Positions 57,101-64,000 of a stretch of 64,000 bases of DNA are shown piece after piece (the stretch's first letter is position 1; each line of letters opens with the position of its first letter). A model generated the notes under the pieces. It had not been told where the DNA came from, did no database searches, and worked only from the letters and a program-made list of their open reading frames with translations. Source of the stretch: JACCXG01 sp963785755 (lineage in GTDB: Bacteria > Acidobacteriota > Vicinamibacteria > Vicinamibacterales > 2-12-FULL-66-21). Location: contig CAWAXG010000002.1 in the NCBI GenBank assembly GCA_963785755.1, positions 744,001-808,000 on the forward strand, in the 5' to 3' direction. A program made the translations under genes and the position numbers.

Positions 57101-58761
57101 ACGTGATTGCCCTGTCGCCTGACGGCAGGGTCATCGTGTATGCGTCGAACAACCGGCTTTACCGGCGGTCGATGTCGGAGCTGGAAGCGCGCCCGATTCC
57201 AGGCACTGAAGATCGTGAAGGTGCTTTGAGTCCGGTGTTCTCCCCGGACGGGCGGGAACTGCTCTTCTATGCCTCCAGCGCGCGTGCGATCAAGAAGATC
57301 GGCATCGATGGCGGCACGGCGACGACGATCTGCGCCGCGGAGAACCCATTCGGTATCAGTTGGACCGTCGACGGCATCGTCTTCGGGCAAGGGAGCGCGG
57401 GGATCATGCGGGTCTCGCCGAATGGGGGCGCACCGGCTGTCGTCGTACGCGTCAAGGAGGGTGAGCAGGCGCATGGTCCGCAGCTGCTGCCAGGGGGACG
57501 GCATCTGATGTACACGCTTGCGACGGGCCGCGCCCTGACGCGCTGGGACAAAGCACGGATCGTGGTGCAGCCGCTGCCGTCGGGTGAGCCCAAAACCGTC
57601 ATCGATGGTGGAAGCGATGCTCGTTACCTGCCTACCGGACATCTCGTATTCGGGGAGGGCATCACATTGTACGCAGCGGCCTTCGACCTCGAGCGGCAGA
57701 GTGCCGGAACGCGAGTGGCGATGATTGAGAGCGTGATGTGGGCTGGCGGCAGGAGCACCGGCGCGTATCAATTCGCCATTGCCGGCAACGGCTCGCTGAT
57801 CTACGTTCCGGGCAATGACCTCGCCAGCAGGCGCGAGCCGCTGGACCTGGTCATCACCGATCGCAAAGGCGCGATTGAGCGGCTCAAGGTTCCACCCTTG
57901 ATCTACACGTCGCCGCCGCGCATCTCTCCGGACGGCAAGCGCGTCGTCTTCGGAATCAATGACGGGAAGGAGTCCGTCATCTATACCTACGACCTGTCGG
58001 GCGAGGGATCGATGGAGCGAGTCACCTTCGGTGGCAACAACCGATTGCCGGTGTGGTCGTCGGACGGGACACGGATCGCGTTCCAATCCGATCGCGAAGG
58101 AGACCTTGGCATCTGGCAGTCCACGATCGGCGGCCCAGCCGAACGCGTCACGAAGGCCGGACCGGGTGAATCCCATGAGCCGGAGGACTGGCATCCGAAG
58201 ACCGATGTCCTGTTGTTCAACGTGACGAAACCGTCTGACGTGACGCTCTGGACCGTCTCGATTCCGGACAAGAAGGCAGCGCCGTTCAGGGACACGCGGT
58301 CGAACTACCCGACAGGCGCGCGATTCCACCCGAGCGGGCGATGGGTGGCCTACAACATCAGCAGAGAAATGGCGGGATCAAAGCTCTACGTCGACGCGTT
58401 CCCATCCGGCGGCGCCACGAAGGAGCTCTACGTCGCGGGCGCCAACCCAAATCCACACAAAGTCGCGTGGTCAGCAGACGGGCACGAGCTCTTTTACGTA
58501 CCGAGGATCTTCGAGTTCGAAGCGGTGAGCGTCACAACGGACCCAACGTTCAGTTTCGGGAAGGCCGTCACCGTTCCCCGACCGTTTCAACCGGGCGCGC
58601 CCAACTCGGAGACCCTCTACGACGTCATGCCGACCAGGCCGGACAGGTTCCTCGGTCTCATCACACCGGGCCGGACCGATTCCATCCCACCGAGCAACCG
58701 CGAGATGACCGTCGTCCTCAACTGGTTCGAAGAGCTGAGGGCGCGCGTGCCCTCGCGTTAG
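54154..58761 (+). CDS. Flavin-halogenase-like oxidoreductase, frame continuing into a Ser/Thr kinase with beta-propeller
   Basis: A single 1535-residue frame with two unrelated parts. Residues 1-520: FAD-dependent oxidoreductase with GSGFGG (residues 17-22), IERGRHPRFAIGESSTPL, and a WIWVLRF segment reminiscent of flavin-dependent halogenases. Residues 524-605 are encoded by a dispersed repeat and are probably not native. From about residue 621: a Hanks kinase (GAGGMGEVY, ALKVLPE, IHRDLKPANIK, LDFGLAK, YMSPEQVKG), one membrane helix near 57000 and a TolB/WD40-like propeller (FSPDGRELLFYAS, WSSDGTRIAFQSDREGDL). A TATAAT at 56004-56009 with GTG 56014 or 56023 suggests that the kinase is really a separate gene. 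Confidence 0.78.
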   Translation: MTLTPVARIDGDVAVVGSGFGGSLIALALLRRGQRVVLIERGRHPRFAIGESSTPLANLLIEELADRYDLPRIRAFSKWGTWQRTRPDVACGLKRGFTFFFHQPDQRFADTAERERQLLVAASPHDEIADTHWYRPDFDQALAQEAEAEGAVYLDATRLASLRHEGDLSILEGEREGRPVRIAVQFVIDATGPRGFLQHALGLEEAPHRWLPPTQGLFTHFEGVERWDRLNTTAESPPYPMDDAAVHQVFPGGWIWVLRFNNGITSAGAALTDPLAAALRAAEGAPAWNRLLATLPSVADQFREARATLPFVHSPRLAFRSARVAGATWAMLPSAAGVIDPLLSTGFPLTLLGILRLADLLERTSPGRHREAALIDYERTTLAELDATEQLVGALYAAMSDPSLFKRLSLLYFAAASFSETVRRLGRPELAPGFLLRAHPTFGPEVSACAALAATVPEGSAKLNLEARLDRAIEPFDTAGLLDRGRRHWYPVLAADLLASATKLDATPGQIARLLARMGMTQRPTPNSQPPIPIENGWSKLGERRRRWASNCDFQPAGTKPVALGVARRPRRLGRRRRALVRPRHSAARSRALGGGGIGSWELKQPRDSAPALTPRHIILVNLVAALTHGTRLGAYKVITAIGAGGMGEVYRARDARLNRDVALKVLPELFALDPDRLARFRREAQVLASLNHPNIAAIHGLEESNSVQALVLELVEGPTLADRIANGSIPPDEAVPIARQIAEALEAAHEQGIIHRDLKPANIKLRPDGTVKVLDFGLAKALEPETVSGSVTTSPTITSPALTQMGVILGTAAYMSPEQVKGRPADKRSDVWAFGVVLYEMLTGQRPFKGDDMADTLAAVLRQNVDMTALPGGTPVSVRRLIARCLDRDVKRRLRDIGEARIALESSPSAADEDVSPRTVPAPARPLWRRAVPIVLAALAGGAAAGVAVWTLNNKPAPAAAVTRLPLPLPSGDRFATAMPRHVIALSPDGRVIVYASNNRLYRRSMSELEARPIPGTEDREGALSPVFSPDGRELLFYASSARAIKKIGIDGGTATTICAAENPFGISWTVDGIVFGQGSAGIMRVSPNGGAPAVVVRVKEGEQAHGPQLLPGGRHLMYTLATGRALTRWDKARIVVQPLPSGEPKTVIDGGSDARYLPTGHLVFGEGITLYAAAFDLERQSAGTRVAMIESVMWAGGRSTGAYQFAIAGNGSLIYVPGNDLASRREPLDLVITDRKGAIERLKVPPLIYTSPPRISPDGKRVVFGINDGKESVIYTYDLSGEGSMERVTFGGNNRLPVWSSDGTRIAFQSDREGDLGIWQSTIGGPAERVTKAGPGESHEPEDWHPKTDVLLFNVTKPSDVTLWTVSIPDKKAAPFRDTRSNYPTGARFHPSGRWVAYNISREMAGSKLYVDAFPSGGATKELYVAGANPNPHKVAWSADGHELFYVPRIFEFEAVSVTTDPTFSFGKAVTVPRPFQPGAPNSETLYDVMPTRPDRFLGLITPGRTDSIPPSNREMTVVLNWFEELRARVPSR
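55724..55962. repeat. CAACTCCCAACTCCCAACC... / ...AAGTTGGGAGTTG bounded element (copy 3)
   Basis: The inverted ends are closely related to those at 10416-10571 and 17222-17484; an extra inner GGGAGTTG lies at 55852. The interior segment GAGCTCTGGTGAGGCCTCGC resembles one in copy 2. This element lacks stops in the frame of the flavoenzyme, so it fuses the flavoenzyme and kinase frames. Confidence 0.8.
56004..56009 (+). promoter_or_regulatory. Consensus -10 element TATAAT of the kinase part
   Basis: A perfect TATAAT sits 5 and 14 bases before in-frame GTG codons at 56014 and 56023, just ahead of the kinase domain. No clear -35 is seen. It suggests separate, possibly leaderless, expression of the kinase-propeller protein. 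Confidence 0.55.
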
Positions 58762-59162
58762 CGTTTCTTCCGCGTGGCCGGCGCCGCCTTGCCACGCTCC
58801 GCCGATTCCTTCGCCCGGAACCGTGCAATACCCGAGATCAACTTGACGGGGATCGGCTCCGAGAGCGGGAACCGGATCGTCCCCTTGCCATTGACCTCGT
58901 AGGGCGCCAGTTCGTCCTTGAACGCGGCGACGAGCCGATCGTTCGACGGGTAGATCGAGTAATGCTCCTTCCACCCGGCGAAATAGATCATCGTCCGGCC
59001 GTGCAGCTTGAACGCGGGGATGCCGTACCAGATCGCTTCCTCGGCGCTGGGCACCGCCTTTCGAATGGTGCTCCGCACCCGCTCGAGCACGCTGCGCACG
59101 TCCTTCGGGAAGCCGGCGAGGTATTTGTCGATGGTCTTGGGGGTTGCGGCTGCGGTTTTCAT
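58758..59162 (-). CDS. DUF1801 (YdhG-like) protein
   Basis: A 134-residue cytoplasmic protein. TIDKYLAGFPKDVRSVLERVRSTIRKAVP, AEEAIWYGIPAFKLHGRTMIYFAGWKEHYSIYP and IRFPLSEPIPVKLISGIARFR are the core of the DUF1801/YdhG family, which has a frataxin-like fold and has been called an iron chaperone. Its stop overlaps that of the convergent kinase gene by four bases, and its start overlaps the end of the upstream SRPBCC gene by four. Third gene of an ArsR-SRPBCC-DUF1801 operon. Confidence 0.88.
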   Translation of the reverse strand: MKTAAATPKTIDKYLAGFPKDVRSVLERVRSTIRKAVPSAEEAIWYGIPAFKLHGRTMIYFAGWKEHYSIYPSNDRLVAAFKDELAPYEVNGKGTIRFPLSEPIPVKLISGIARFRAKESAERGKAAPATRKKR

Positions 59163-59743
59163 GGGGTTCCTCTTAATCGTTCAGTGCCGAAGTATGCGCA
59201 CCGCACGTCGCCGACGGCTATCAGCGCCGTGGCCCGTGACTGCCGTCTCACGCAAGCGATGCCAACCAGTTCCTCGAGCTGGTCCATCGCCGTGCGCATG
59301 CCGCTCTCCATCCCGGTCGCGATGATGGTGTCGCGCAGCTCGGGCGTCGGACACATCGTGTGCGAGACCAGGTGCGTCTTGCCGCCGTGCTCGGTGAACG
59401 TCACCGTGACCGTGATCGGGACGTCTTCCGGCTGCACGCCGGCGGCGGTCGGCTCGAAGAACTGCGTGAAGACGAGGCGAGACGGCGGCGTGACCTCGGT
59501 GTAGGTTCCAGAGAACGCCATTTCCGGGCCGCCACGCGCCCGCATGACGTAGCGGTAGTGCCCGCCCGTGCGTACCACGGCGTCGATCTTCACGAGCGAG
59601 GCGCCGTGCGACGCGGGCGCCCACCATCGGGCCACGAGCTCGGGCTTCGTATAGGCGTCGAACACGATCCGCGGCGGGGCGTTGAACGTCCGGGTGATGA
59701 CGATCTCCCGATCGCCCTGCAGCTCCATCGTCGTCTGGTTCAT
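59159..59743 (-). CDS. SRPBCC/AHSA1-type protein
   Basis: A 194-residue protein with the START-like AHSA1 domain: REIVITRTFNAPPRIVFDAYTKPELVARWWAP, GGHYRYVMRARGG, FSGTYTEVTPPSRLVFTQFF, HLVSHTMCPTPE, GMESGMRTAMDQLEEL. After LEELVG the last 35 residues are unlike the family and may result from an indel. These proteins bind hydrophobic ligands and commonly sit beside an ArsR repressor, as here (gap of ten bases). Confidence 0.85.
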   Translation of the reverse strand: MNQTTMELQGDREIVITRTFNAPPRIVFDAYTKPELVARWWAPASHGASLVKIDAVVRTGGHYRYVMRARGGPEMAFSGTYTEVTPPSRLVFTQFFEPTAAGVQPEDVPITVTVTFTEHGGKTHLVSHTMCPTPELRDTIIATGMESGMRTAMDQLEELVGIACVRRQSRATALIAVGDVRCAYFGTERLRGTP

Positions 59744-59753
59744 CGGCGCGGCC

Positions 59754-60101
59754 TCACTTCTTCTTCCGGTTCCTGCGACCATCGGATTTCTCCCTCTTCT
59801 TGAGCTCCTCGATGAGCTCGTCCAGTTGGCTGAACCTCGCTTCCCAGAGCTGGCGATAGCGCTCGAGCCACCCGTGCAGCTCGCGAAGCGGCTGCGCCCG
59901 GAGCTCGTAGAGCCGCTGCTGCGCATACGGCTGCATGTCCACCAGCCCGGCCTCCTTCAGCACGCGCAGGTGCTTCGAGACTTGCGGCTGGTTGAGCTGC
60001 AGGCGGCCGCCGATGTCGTTGACGTGGCGAGGCCCGGAGCGCAGCAGCTCGACGATGCGGAAGCGATTGGGCTCGGCGAGCGCGGCGAACGTTTCGATCA
60101 T
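59754..60101 (-). CDS. ArsR-family transcriptional repressor
   Basis: About 115 residues with a winged helix: ALAEPNRFRIVELLRSGPRHVNDIGGRLQLNQPQVSKHLRVL (cut: helix-turn-helix at residues 28-48) then AGLVDMQPYAQQRLYELRA. The metal-binding CxC of classic ArsR is absent, as in the SRPBCC-linked subgroup. The C-terminus is Lys/Arg-rich. The start ATG 60101 is preferred; a second upstream start at 60137 would overlap the promoter. It probably represses its own operon by binding the dyad at 60108-60145. Confidence 0.88.
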   Translation of the reverse strand: MIETFAALAEPNRFRIVELLRSGPRHVNDIGGRLQLNQPQVSKHLRVLKEAGLVDMQPYAQQRLYELRAQPLRELHGWLERYRQLWEARFSQLDELIEELKKREKSDGRRNRKKK

Positions 60102-60107
60102 GTGGTG

Positions 60108-60145
60108 AATATGCCACGTTGGGAATATTCCTGTCAAGGCATATT
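60108..60145 (-). promoter_or_regulatory. Promoter with nested 38-base dyad, likely ArsR operator
   Basis: On the minus strand, TTGACA (complement of 60132-60137) and CATATT (complement of 60108-60113) are 18 bases apart. The perfect palindrome GGAATATTCC at 60122-60131 lies in the spacer, and the outer half-sites AATATGCC (60108-60115) and GGCATATT (60138-60145) share exactly the same centre. A repressor bound here would cover the promoter fully. Confidence 0.75.
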
Positions 60146-60389
60146 AGACAGTCGGTCGAGCATGCCCGGGAAACACGTTGGCGCTGTCGCGCTGCACGAC
60201 CGCACGAAGTCACGGCGGCACGAAGTCACGCATGTTGTCCAACGACTGCACCCGCGCGGGGATCAGCGGAGGCACCGGTACGCCGATTTGCTGCTGCTGT
60301 GCATGACCGACGACGGCCATCGGTTGGCCCCTTTTGGTTCTGAGTACACTTGGATCATTCATTCCGCGCGGTTCGAGTGGAGGCGTCTT

Positions 60390-61124
60390 TTGTCAATCAT
60401 CGTATTCACCGACGGCGCGGCCAAGGGCAATCCCGGGCCTGGCGGCTGGGGCGCGATCGTCGTGACGCACGATCAGCACGTCACGGAACTTGGAGGCGGC
60501 TCGCCTCACACGACGAACAACAGGATGGAGCTGAGCGGCGCGATCGCCGCGCTGCAGCACGTGGCAGATCAGCCTGGGCCCGTCGCCATCTATACGGACT
60601 CCACATATCTGATCCAGGGCATCACGCAGTGGGTGTGGGCGTGGCGGAAGCGCGCATGGAAGACGGCGCAGGGCGGTGACGTGCTGAACCGGGATCTCTG
60701 GGAGCAGCTGTCGAGCCTCGTCGGCGCGCGCCCCCGCGGACACGTGGACTGGCATTGGGTGCGCGGCCACGTCGGGACACCGGGTAACGAGCGGGCCGAT
60801 CAGATTTCAGTGGCGTTTGCGCTGCAACAATCCGCGGACCTGTATGTCGGGCCGTTCGACGGCTACACGATGCCGATTCTCCAGTTGCCGGACGACACGA
60901 CCGTGCCGAAGCGCGCGGCTGGTCCGGTGTCGGCCGCGAAGACCAAGGTCGCGGCCTACTCGTACCTCAGCGTCGTCGGCGGAGTCGCGATGCGGCATGT
61001 CACGTGGGCAGAGTGCGACGAGCGCGTGAAGGGGCAGTCGGGTGCCCGCTTCAAGAAGGCGACGAGCGCGGCCGACGAGTCCGCGATCCTGCGCGGCTGG
61101 GGAATCGACCCGAGCCGAATCTAG
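60390..61124 (+). CDS. rnhA: Ribonuclease HI with C-terminal viroplasmin-like domain
   Basis: A 244-residue enzyme. Residues 1-150 are a standard RNase HI: FTDGAAKGNPGPGGWG (Asp8), NNRMELSG (Glu47), YTDSTY (Asp70), RGHVGTPGNERAD (His127, Asp137), so all catalytic residues are present. The last 55 residues (YSYLSVVGG, RHVTWAECDERVKGQSGARFKKA, ESAILRGWG) match the viroplasmin/hybrid-binding domain that is N-terminal in eukaryotic RNase H1. TTG 60390 is used, with GGAGG at 60379-60383. The enzyme cleaves RNA in RNA-DNA hybrids; the extra domain should raise affinity for hybrids. Convergent with an HNH endonuclease gene, overlapping by four bases. Confidence 0.88.
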   Translation: MSIIVFTDGAAKGNPGPGGWGAIVVTHDQHVTELGGGSPHTTNNRMELSGAIAALQHVADQPGPVAIYTDSTYLIQGITQWVWAWRKRAWKTAQGGDVLNRDLWEQLSSLVGARPRGHVDWHWVRGHVGTPGNERADQISVAFALQQSADLYVGPFDGYTMPILQLPDDTTVPKRAAGPVSAAKTKVAAYSYLSVVGGVAMRHVTWAECDERVKGQSGARFKKATSAADESAILRGWGIDPSRI

Positions 61125-62193
61125 TGTCGCGATCTCACGACCTCCCACTCGACGCGCGATTCTCTGGCAACATCACTGCCGTCCCCAAAGCACAGCGACG
61201 CTTCATAGAGGTTATGGGCACGGCACCGCAGCTGGATGTTGGCCACCGTCGCGGGACCGCCGGCGGCATAGGGCTCGACGTGATGGAACTCGAGGAATCC
61301 GGTTTCTCTGCACCGGCCAGTTGACCCGATGAACGCGCACCGGCCTGCATCCCGCTGCCAGACCTTGCGCCTGACCGCCGCCGGAATGTGTCGCGATGAC
61401 GACCGGGGTTCTCGCGCCGGCCGCGGCCTCGAGGTCTCCGCATATCGCCGACGCTCGAGGTCGGCGAGCAGCAGTGTGAGCGCGCGGTCGAAGATGTCGG
61501 CGGCATCGCCGGTGGGGATGACGTGCCGGAGCAGATCCTGGACTCGTCTGTAGCTTGTCGTGCGTCTCACGCGAAATCGTCAGTTGCACCTTGTAACGGT
61601 CGGGCGCCAGCGGCGTCATGGCAGGCTTGGGTGCAGGAGCCACGGCCACGACGGGCTCCTTGATCTCGGCCGAGGCGACGAGCGGCGTCGGACTCCACGA
61701 TGCGGTGCCGATCATCACAGCTGGCTCTCGTGACGTTGACCGGCGTTGGTGCTGGCAGCTTCCGGATGACGGTGGGCACCGCCGGTTTGGGCTGCAGTGC
61801 CGCAACCAGCACCTCGACTTCGCGCTTGCTCTTGTGCCGCGCTGCCGCGATCAGCTCACTGCAGTTGTCCGCCGTCAGATGCGGCGCGAGCATCCGGATC
61901 GAGGTGAGGGTCAGCGCGCCTTCCTCGAGGGCGTCGAGCAGCGCGGGAAACCGGCGCGCGGCGCGTGCGGCTTCGATGCGGTTGTAGGCCGATCCTTCGG
62001 CAAGGTGCAGCACCTGGGTGCAGTAGGTGAACAGCGACGAGCAGCCCTCGCGCAAGTAGAGTCGCCGCGCGTCCAACTCCATCAGCGATCGCAGCAGCGC
62101 CGCCGTGGCCTGACGCTCGTTGGCCACGAGTCGCTTCACTTCCGCCAGCAGGTCATCGTCTTTCAGCCGGGCGAGCGAAATGTGCGAATTCAT
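61121..62193 (-). pseudogene. HNH endonuclease with DUF222-like N-domain, frameshifted
   Basis: About 357 residues over two frame changes (near 61730 and 61555). The N-terminal part, MNSHISLARLKDDDLLAEVK onward with a helical REGCSSLFTYCTQVLHLAEGSAYNRI segment, resembles the helical domain common to these multi-copy HNH proteins. After a Pro-rich middle (KLPAPTPVN, APAPKPAMTPLAPDRYKVQLT), the end has the HNH core: RDAGRCAFIG, FHHVEPYAAGG and NIQLRCRAHN. Function is unknown; many genomes of this group carry several copies that may be mobile-element or restriction-related nucleases. Confidence 0.78.
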
Positions 62194-62755
62194 ATCTTCT
62201 TGTAACACGCGTTTTTTCGGAGTCACGAGAGCGCGTGGTGCGCGCGATCGATGCGCTATGGTTGGTCGCGACCGAACCTTGCCGAGAACTCGGCGCTCAA
62301 CTCAACGTCGTCGATTGGAAGGGATGCCAGGAACAGAGATGCGATCGGCGGCGCGCGGCCTCGAAAATTCTGTCAAGAGAAATTTTGTTAAATCTTCTCG
62401 TTCTGGAACGAGTTCACGCCCTTATTCAGCGCGCACTCGCCTGTGCTCGCGGTCGGCGTGTCTCACGGTCTCGGAAAGTCTGGCGTCCCAAACTATCTCC
62501 CGTTGGAACCAACTGCGCGCGTTTCTGGAGCAGATGCGGAGTCTGCAGGAAGCGGGCTTCTCGGCCGCGTAGCGCCCGCTCCGCAGGCCTATCCACCGCG
62601 TCCATACGCGTTTGAACTCCGAGCCAACGCCGTGTGGCGGTTCGGACGCCTGTTTTTCCGCTGCCCAACGTGCTGCCGGCGATTGTCTTCAGGCAAGCGA
62701 GTTGGGACTGTAATTCCACGACGCGGGCATCGGCACCGAAGGCCAAGGCGTCAGC
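62194..62755. other. Intergenic region with no recognisable gene
   Basis: About 560 bases. A local AT-rich stretch at 62370-62400 includes AAAATT/AAATTTT and is followed by the perfect hairpin CTCGTTC-TG-GAACGAG at 62397-62412. Open frames cover much of it on both strands, but their predicted products are Arg-rich and match no family I know. It may be the remnant of a gene. Confidence 0.5.
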
Positions 62756-63747
62756 TCACTGGGTCCTGACCTGGACCCACGCGGGCGCGTTGACCCGTAG
62801 ACGAGGCAGCTCCGTCTGGACCTCCAGCGCATGGATTCCCTCTTCGGCATCCACGGTGACGAAGCGAATCTCATACGTGTTGTGAATCGCGTCGACGATG
62901 TCCTTGAAGATGCGAGTCGGCTTGTCCCACGGGTCTCGATCAATCGGTTCGTCGATGCGGATCAGTCCGCCAGTTTGTTCAGCGAGCCGTCTGACGAATG
63001 TATCGCCCGAAGGCCCCAGGCTCGGATCCCACCACGATTTCTGACAGATGACGTGCACCACGACGCCCTGTGCGACGGCTGCGGTGATGGCCTCGGAGTG
63101 GCTGAGGCGATTGCCGGACGATTGCCCGTCTGTCACGAGCAGGATCGACTTGAACGGCGACCCGGTCGGGAACTGCGTGACGCCGGCGGCGACCGCATCC
63201 CACATGCGTGCGGGACCGTACCAATCGGCAAGCGGAACCACGTCGGTGCTCACGACCTCCTTGAATGCTGCGAGCCGATCCGGCTGATTCGGCGTGAACC
63301 CACGACTGAAGGTCAAGCGCTGCCCGGCAAAGCTGCCGACCCCCAGGTCATCGTCGGGCCCGAGCAAGGGGAGAAGCGCCTTGTCCATGCCACGAATGAG
63401 GCCTGGAAACACCATAAAGCCCGGCGCGACCAGGCACCAGCCCTCTCTTGAGGTGCGCGATCTCAGCCGCCTGTGCGGGATGCTCACCACGTGTCACCGT
63501 CCACGTCAGATCCACGAGCAGCAGGATGCTGGCTCTGGCGGTGACACGAGAGACGCTCTCGACGGTGGCGGGCTTGCCATCGACCGAGACGGACAGCTGC
63601 GCGGCGGTCGGCGCGACAGCCTGCGACGCCGACCGGCCCTCGGACTCGAAGCTCGCGAACACAGAGAGCGTCCGCGCGCGTACCAGCGGAGGGTCCTGGC
63701 GCGGCAGCCATCGCGCAGACCAGGGAGACGGCGACGACTCGAGTCAT
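62756..63747 (-). pseudogene. VWA-domain exported protein, frameshifted
   Basis: About 330 residues with at least two frame changes (near 63650 and 63430). Start MTRVVAVSLVCAMAAAPGPS is a signal peptide; the next frame gives SVFASFESEGRSAS, SVDGKPATVESVSRV and ILLLVDLTWTVT (MIDAS-like Asp); the last frame gives DDLGVGSFAGQRLTFSRGF, SILLVTDGQSSGNRLSH and TYEIRFVTVDAEEGIHALEV. This is the von Willebrand type A protein common in tandem families in Acidobacteriota. It overlaps the upstream VWA gene by four bases, so the two are an operon. Confidence 0.75.
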
Positions 63748-64000
63748 TGGCGAGCCGCCTTACGCGTCACGTGTGCGATGGCTCGATGACCGGGCCTCGA
63801 CACCTCCACCTTCACCGTATGCTCCCGTTCATCGGCGACCGCAGGTGTGAACCCGAGCAGGTATTCGTGACGGAGTTCTTCGGTGACCTGCGCCATGAGC
63901 GCACCGAGGTCGTCCTTGGCCGTCAGGGGCAGGTACCCGCCACCTGTCGCGGCCGACAGCTTCGCCACGGGAAATGCGCCGATCTGCGTCGGTGGTGCTT
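63744..64000 (-). CDS. VWA-domain protein, C-terminal part
   Basis: The frame is open to the window edge, so only the last 84 residues are seen. PVAKLSAATGGGYLPLTAKDDLGALMAQVTEELRHEYLLGF, cut here into its two halves, is the typical end of the acidobacterial VWFA-related domain, followed by a short beta tail (HTVKVEVSRPGHRAIAHV). The stop overlaps the start of the next VWA gene. Confidence 0.75.
   Translation of the reverse strand, partial: APPTQIGAFPVAKLSAATGGGYLPLTAKDDLGALMAQVTEELRHEYLLGFTPAVADEREHTVKVEVSRPGHRAIAHVTRKAARQ

Noticed and set aside
62235..62615. Protein-coding gene in the gap before the VWA gene
   Set aside because: No ribosome binding site, Arg/Cys-rich product and no recognisable domain.

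Overview
The window reads as the chromosome of a GC-rich soil or sediment bacterium, most likely an Acidobacteriota of the Vicinamibacteria type. This is an inference from gene content. It carries a large ABC permease of the acidobacterial duplicated orphan permease (ADOP) kind, a carboxypeptidase-regulatory/TonB-dependent receptor of about 1150 residues, a PSD1/DUF1549/DUF1553 protein paired with a DUF1501 protein, DUF1080, DUF2934, VWA-domain and LVIVD proteins, and two large Ser/Thr kinases with C-terminal TPR or beta-propeller regions. I see no rRNA, tRNA, CRISPR array, prophage or transposase.

Layout. 0-10.4 kb: the end of a Gfo/Idh/MocA oxidoreductase, an unusual ATPase/receiver pair, the ADOP permease, DUF2934 and DUF1080 proteins, a catalase-related protein divergent from an alpha/beta hydrolase, and an SPFH protein coupled to an SMP-30 lactonase. 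10.4-19.4 kb: a noncanonical Nramp-like transporter, a diheme cytochrome c, a DASS anion symporter, a candidate small RNA with a strong terminator, DinB, a tartrate/isopropylmalate-type dehydrogenase and a malate-synthase-like enzyme. 19.5-33.1 kb: the TonB receptor, a membrane spermidine-synthase-like protein, DUF1501 and PSD1 proteins and an enolase-superfamily enzyme. 33.5-48.8 kb: a secreted metzincin-like protease, a zinc-ribbon/kinase/TPR protein, a DUF305-LVIVD fusion, a tripartite tricarboxylate transporter (TctC-TctB-TctA) and an S41 protease. 49-58.8 kb: a sulfatase, a polysaccharide deacetylase, and a tightly overlapping cluster of an asparagine-synthetase-like enzyme, a radical SAM protein and a flavin-halogenase-like oxidoreductase whose frame runs on into a kinase/propeller. 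58.8-64 kb: an ArsR/SRPBCC/DUF1801 operon, an RNase HI with an unusual C-terminal domain, an HNH endonuclease and two VWA proteins.

Two features stand out. First, many of the longer intergenic gaps carry low-complexity repeats with a 7-9 base period. They are usually built as two inverted arms that could fold into large hairpins, and they often sit one or two bases from a stop codon. At least six sequence themes share this architecture, and some themes recur at unlinked sites. I regard this as the most unusual property of the window. Second, several conserved genes are broken by single-base frameshifts (roughly 11.2, 12.2, 34.8-36.0, 37.9-39.8, 43.6, 45.2-46.7, 61.5-61.7 and 63.4-63.7 kb), often at short homopolymers, while other long genes are intact. 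Indel errors in the assembly explain this better than true decay, so the broken genes are annotated over their full inferred span.
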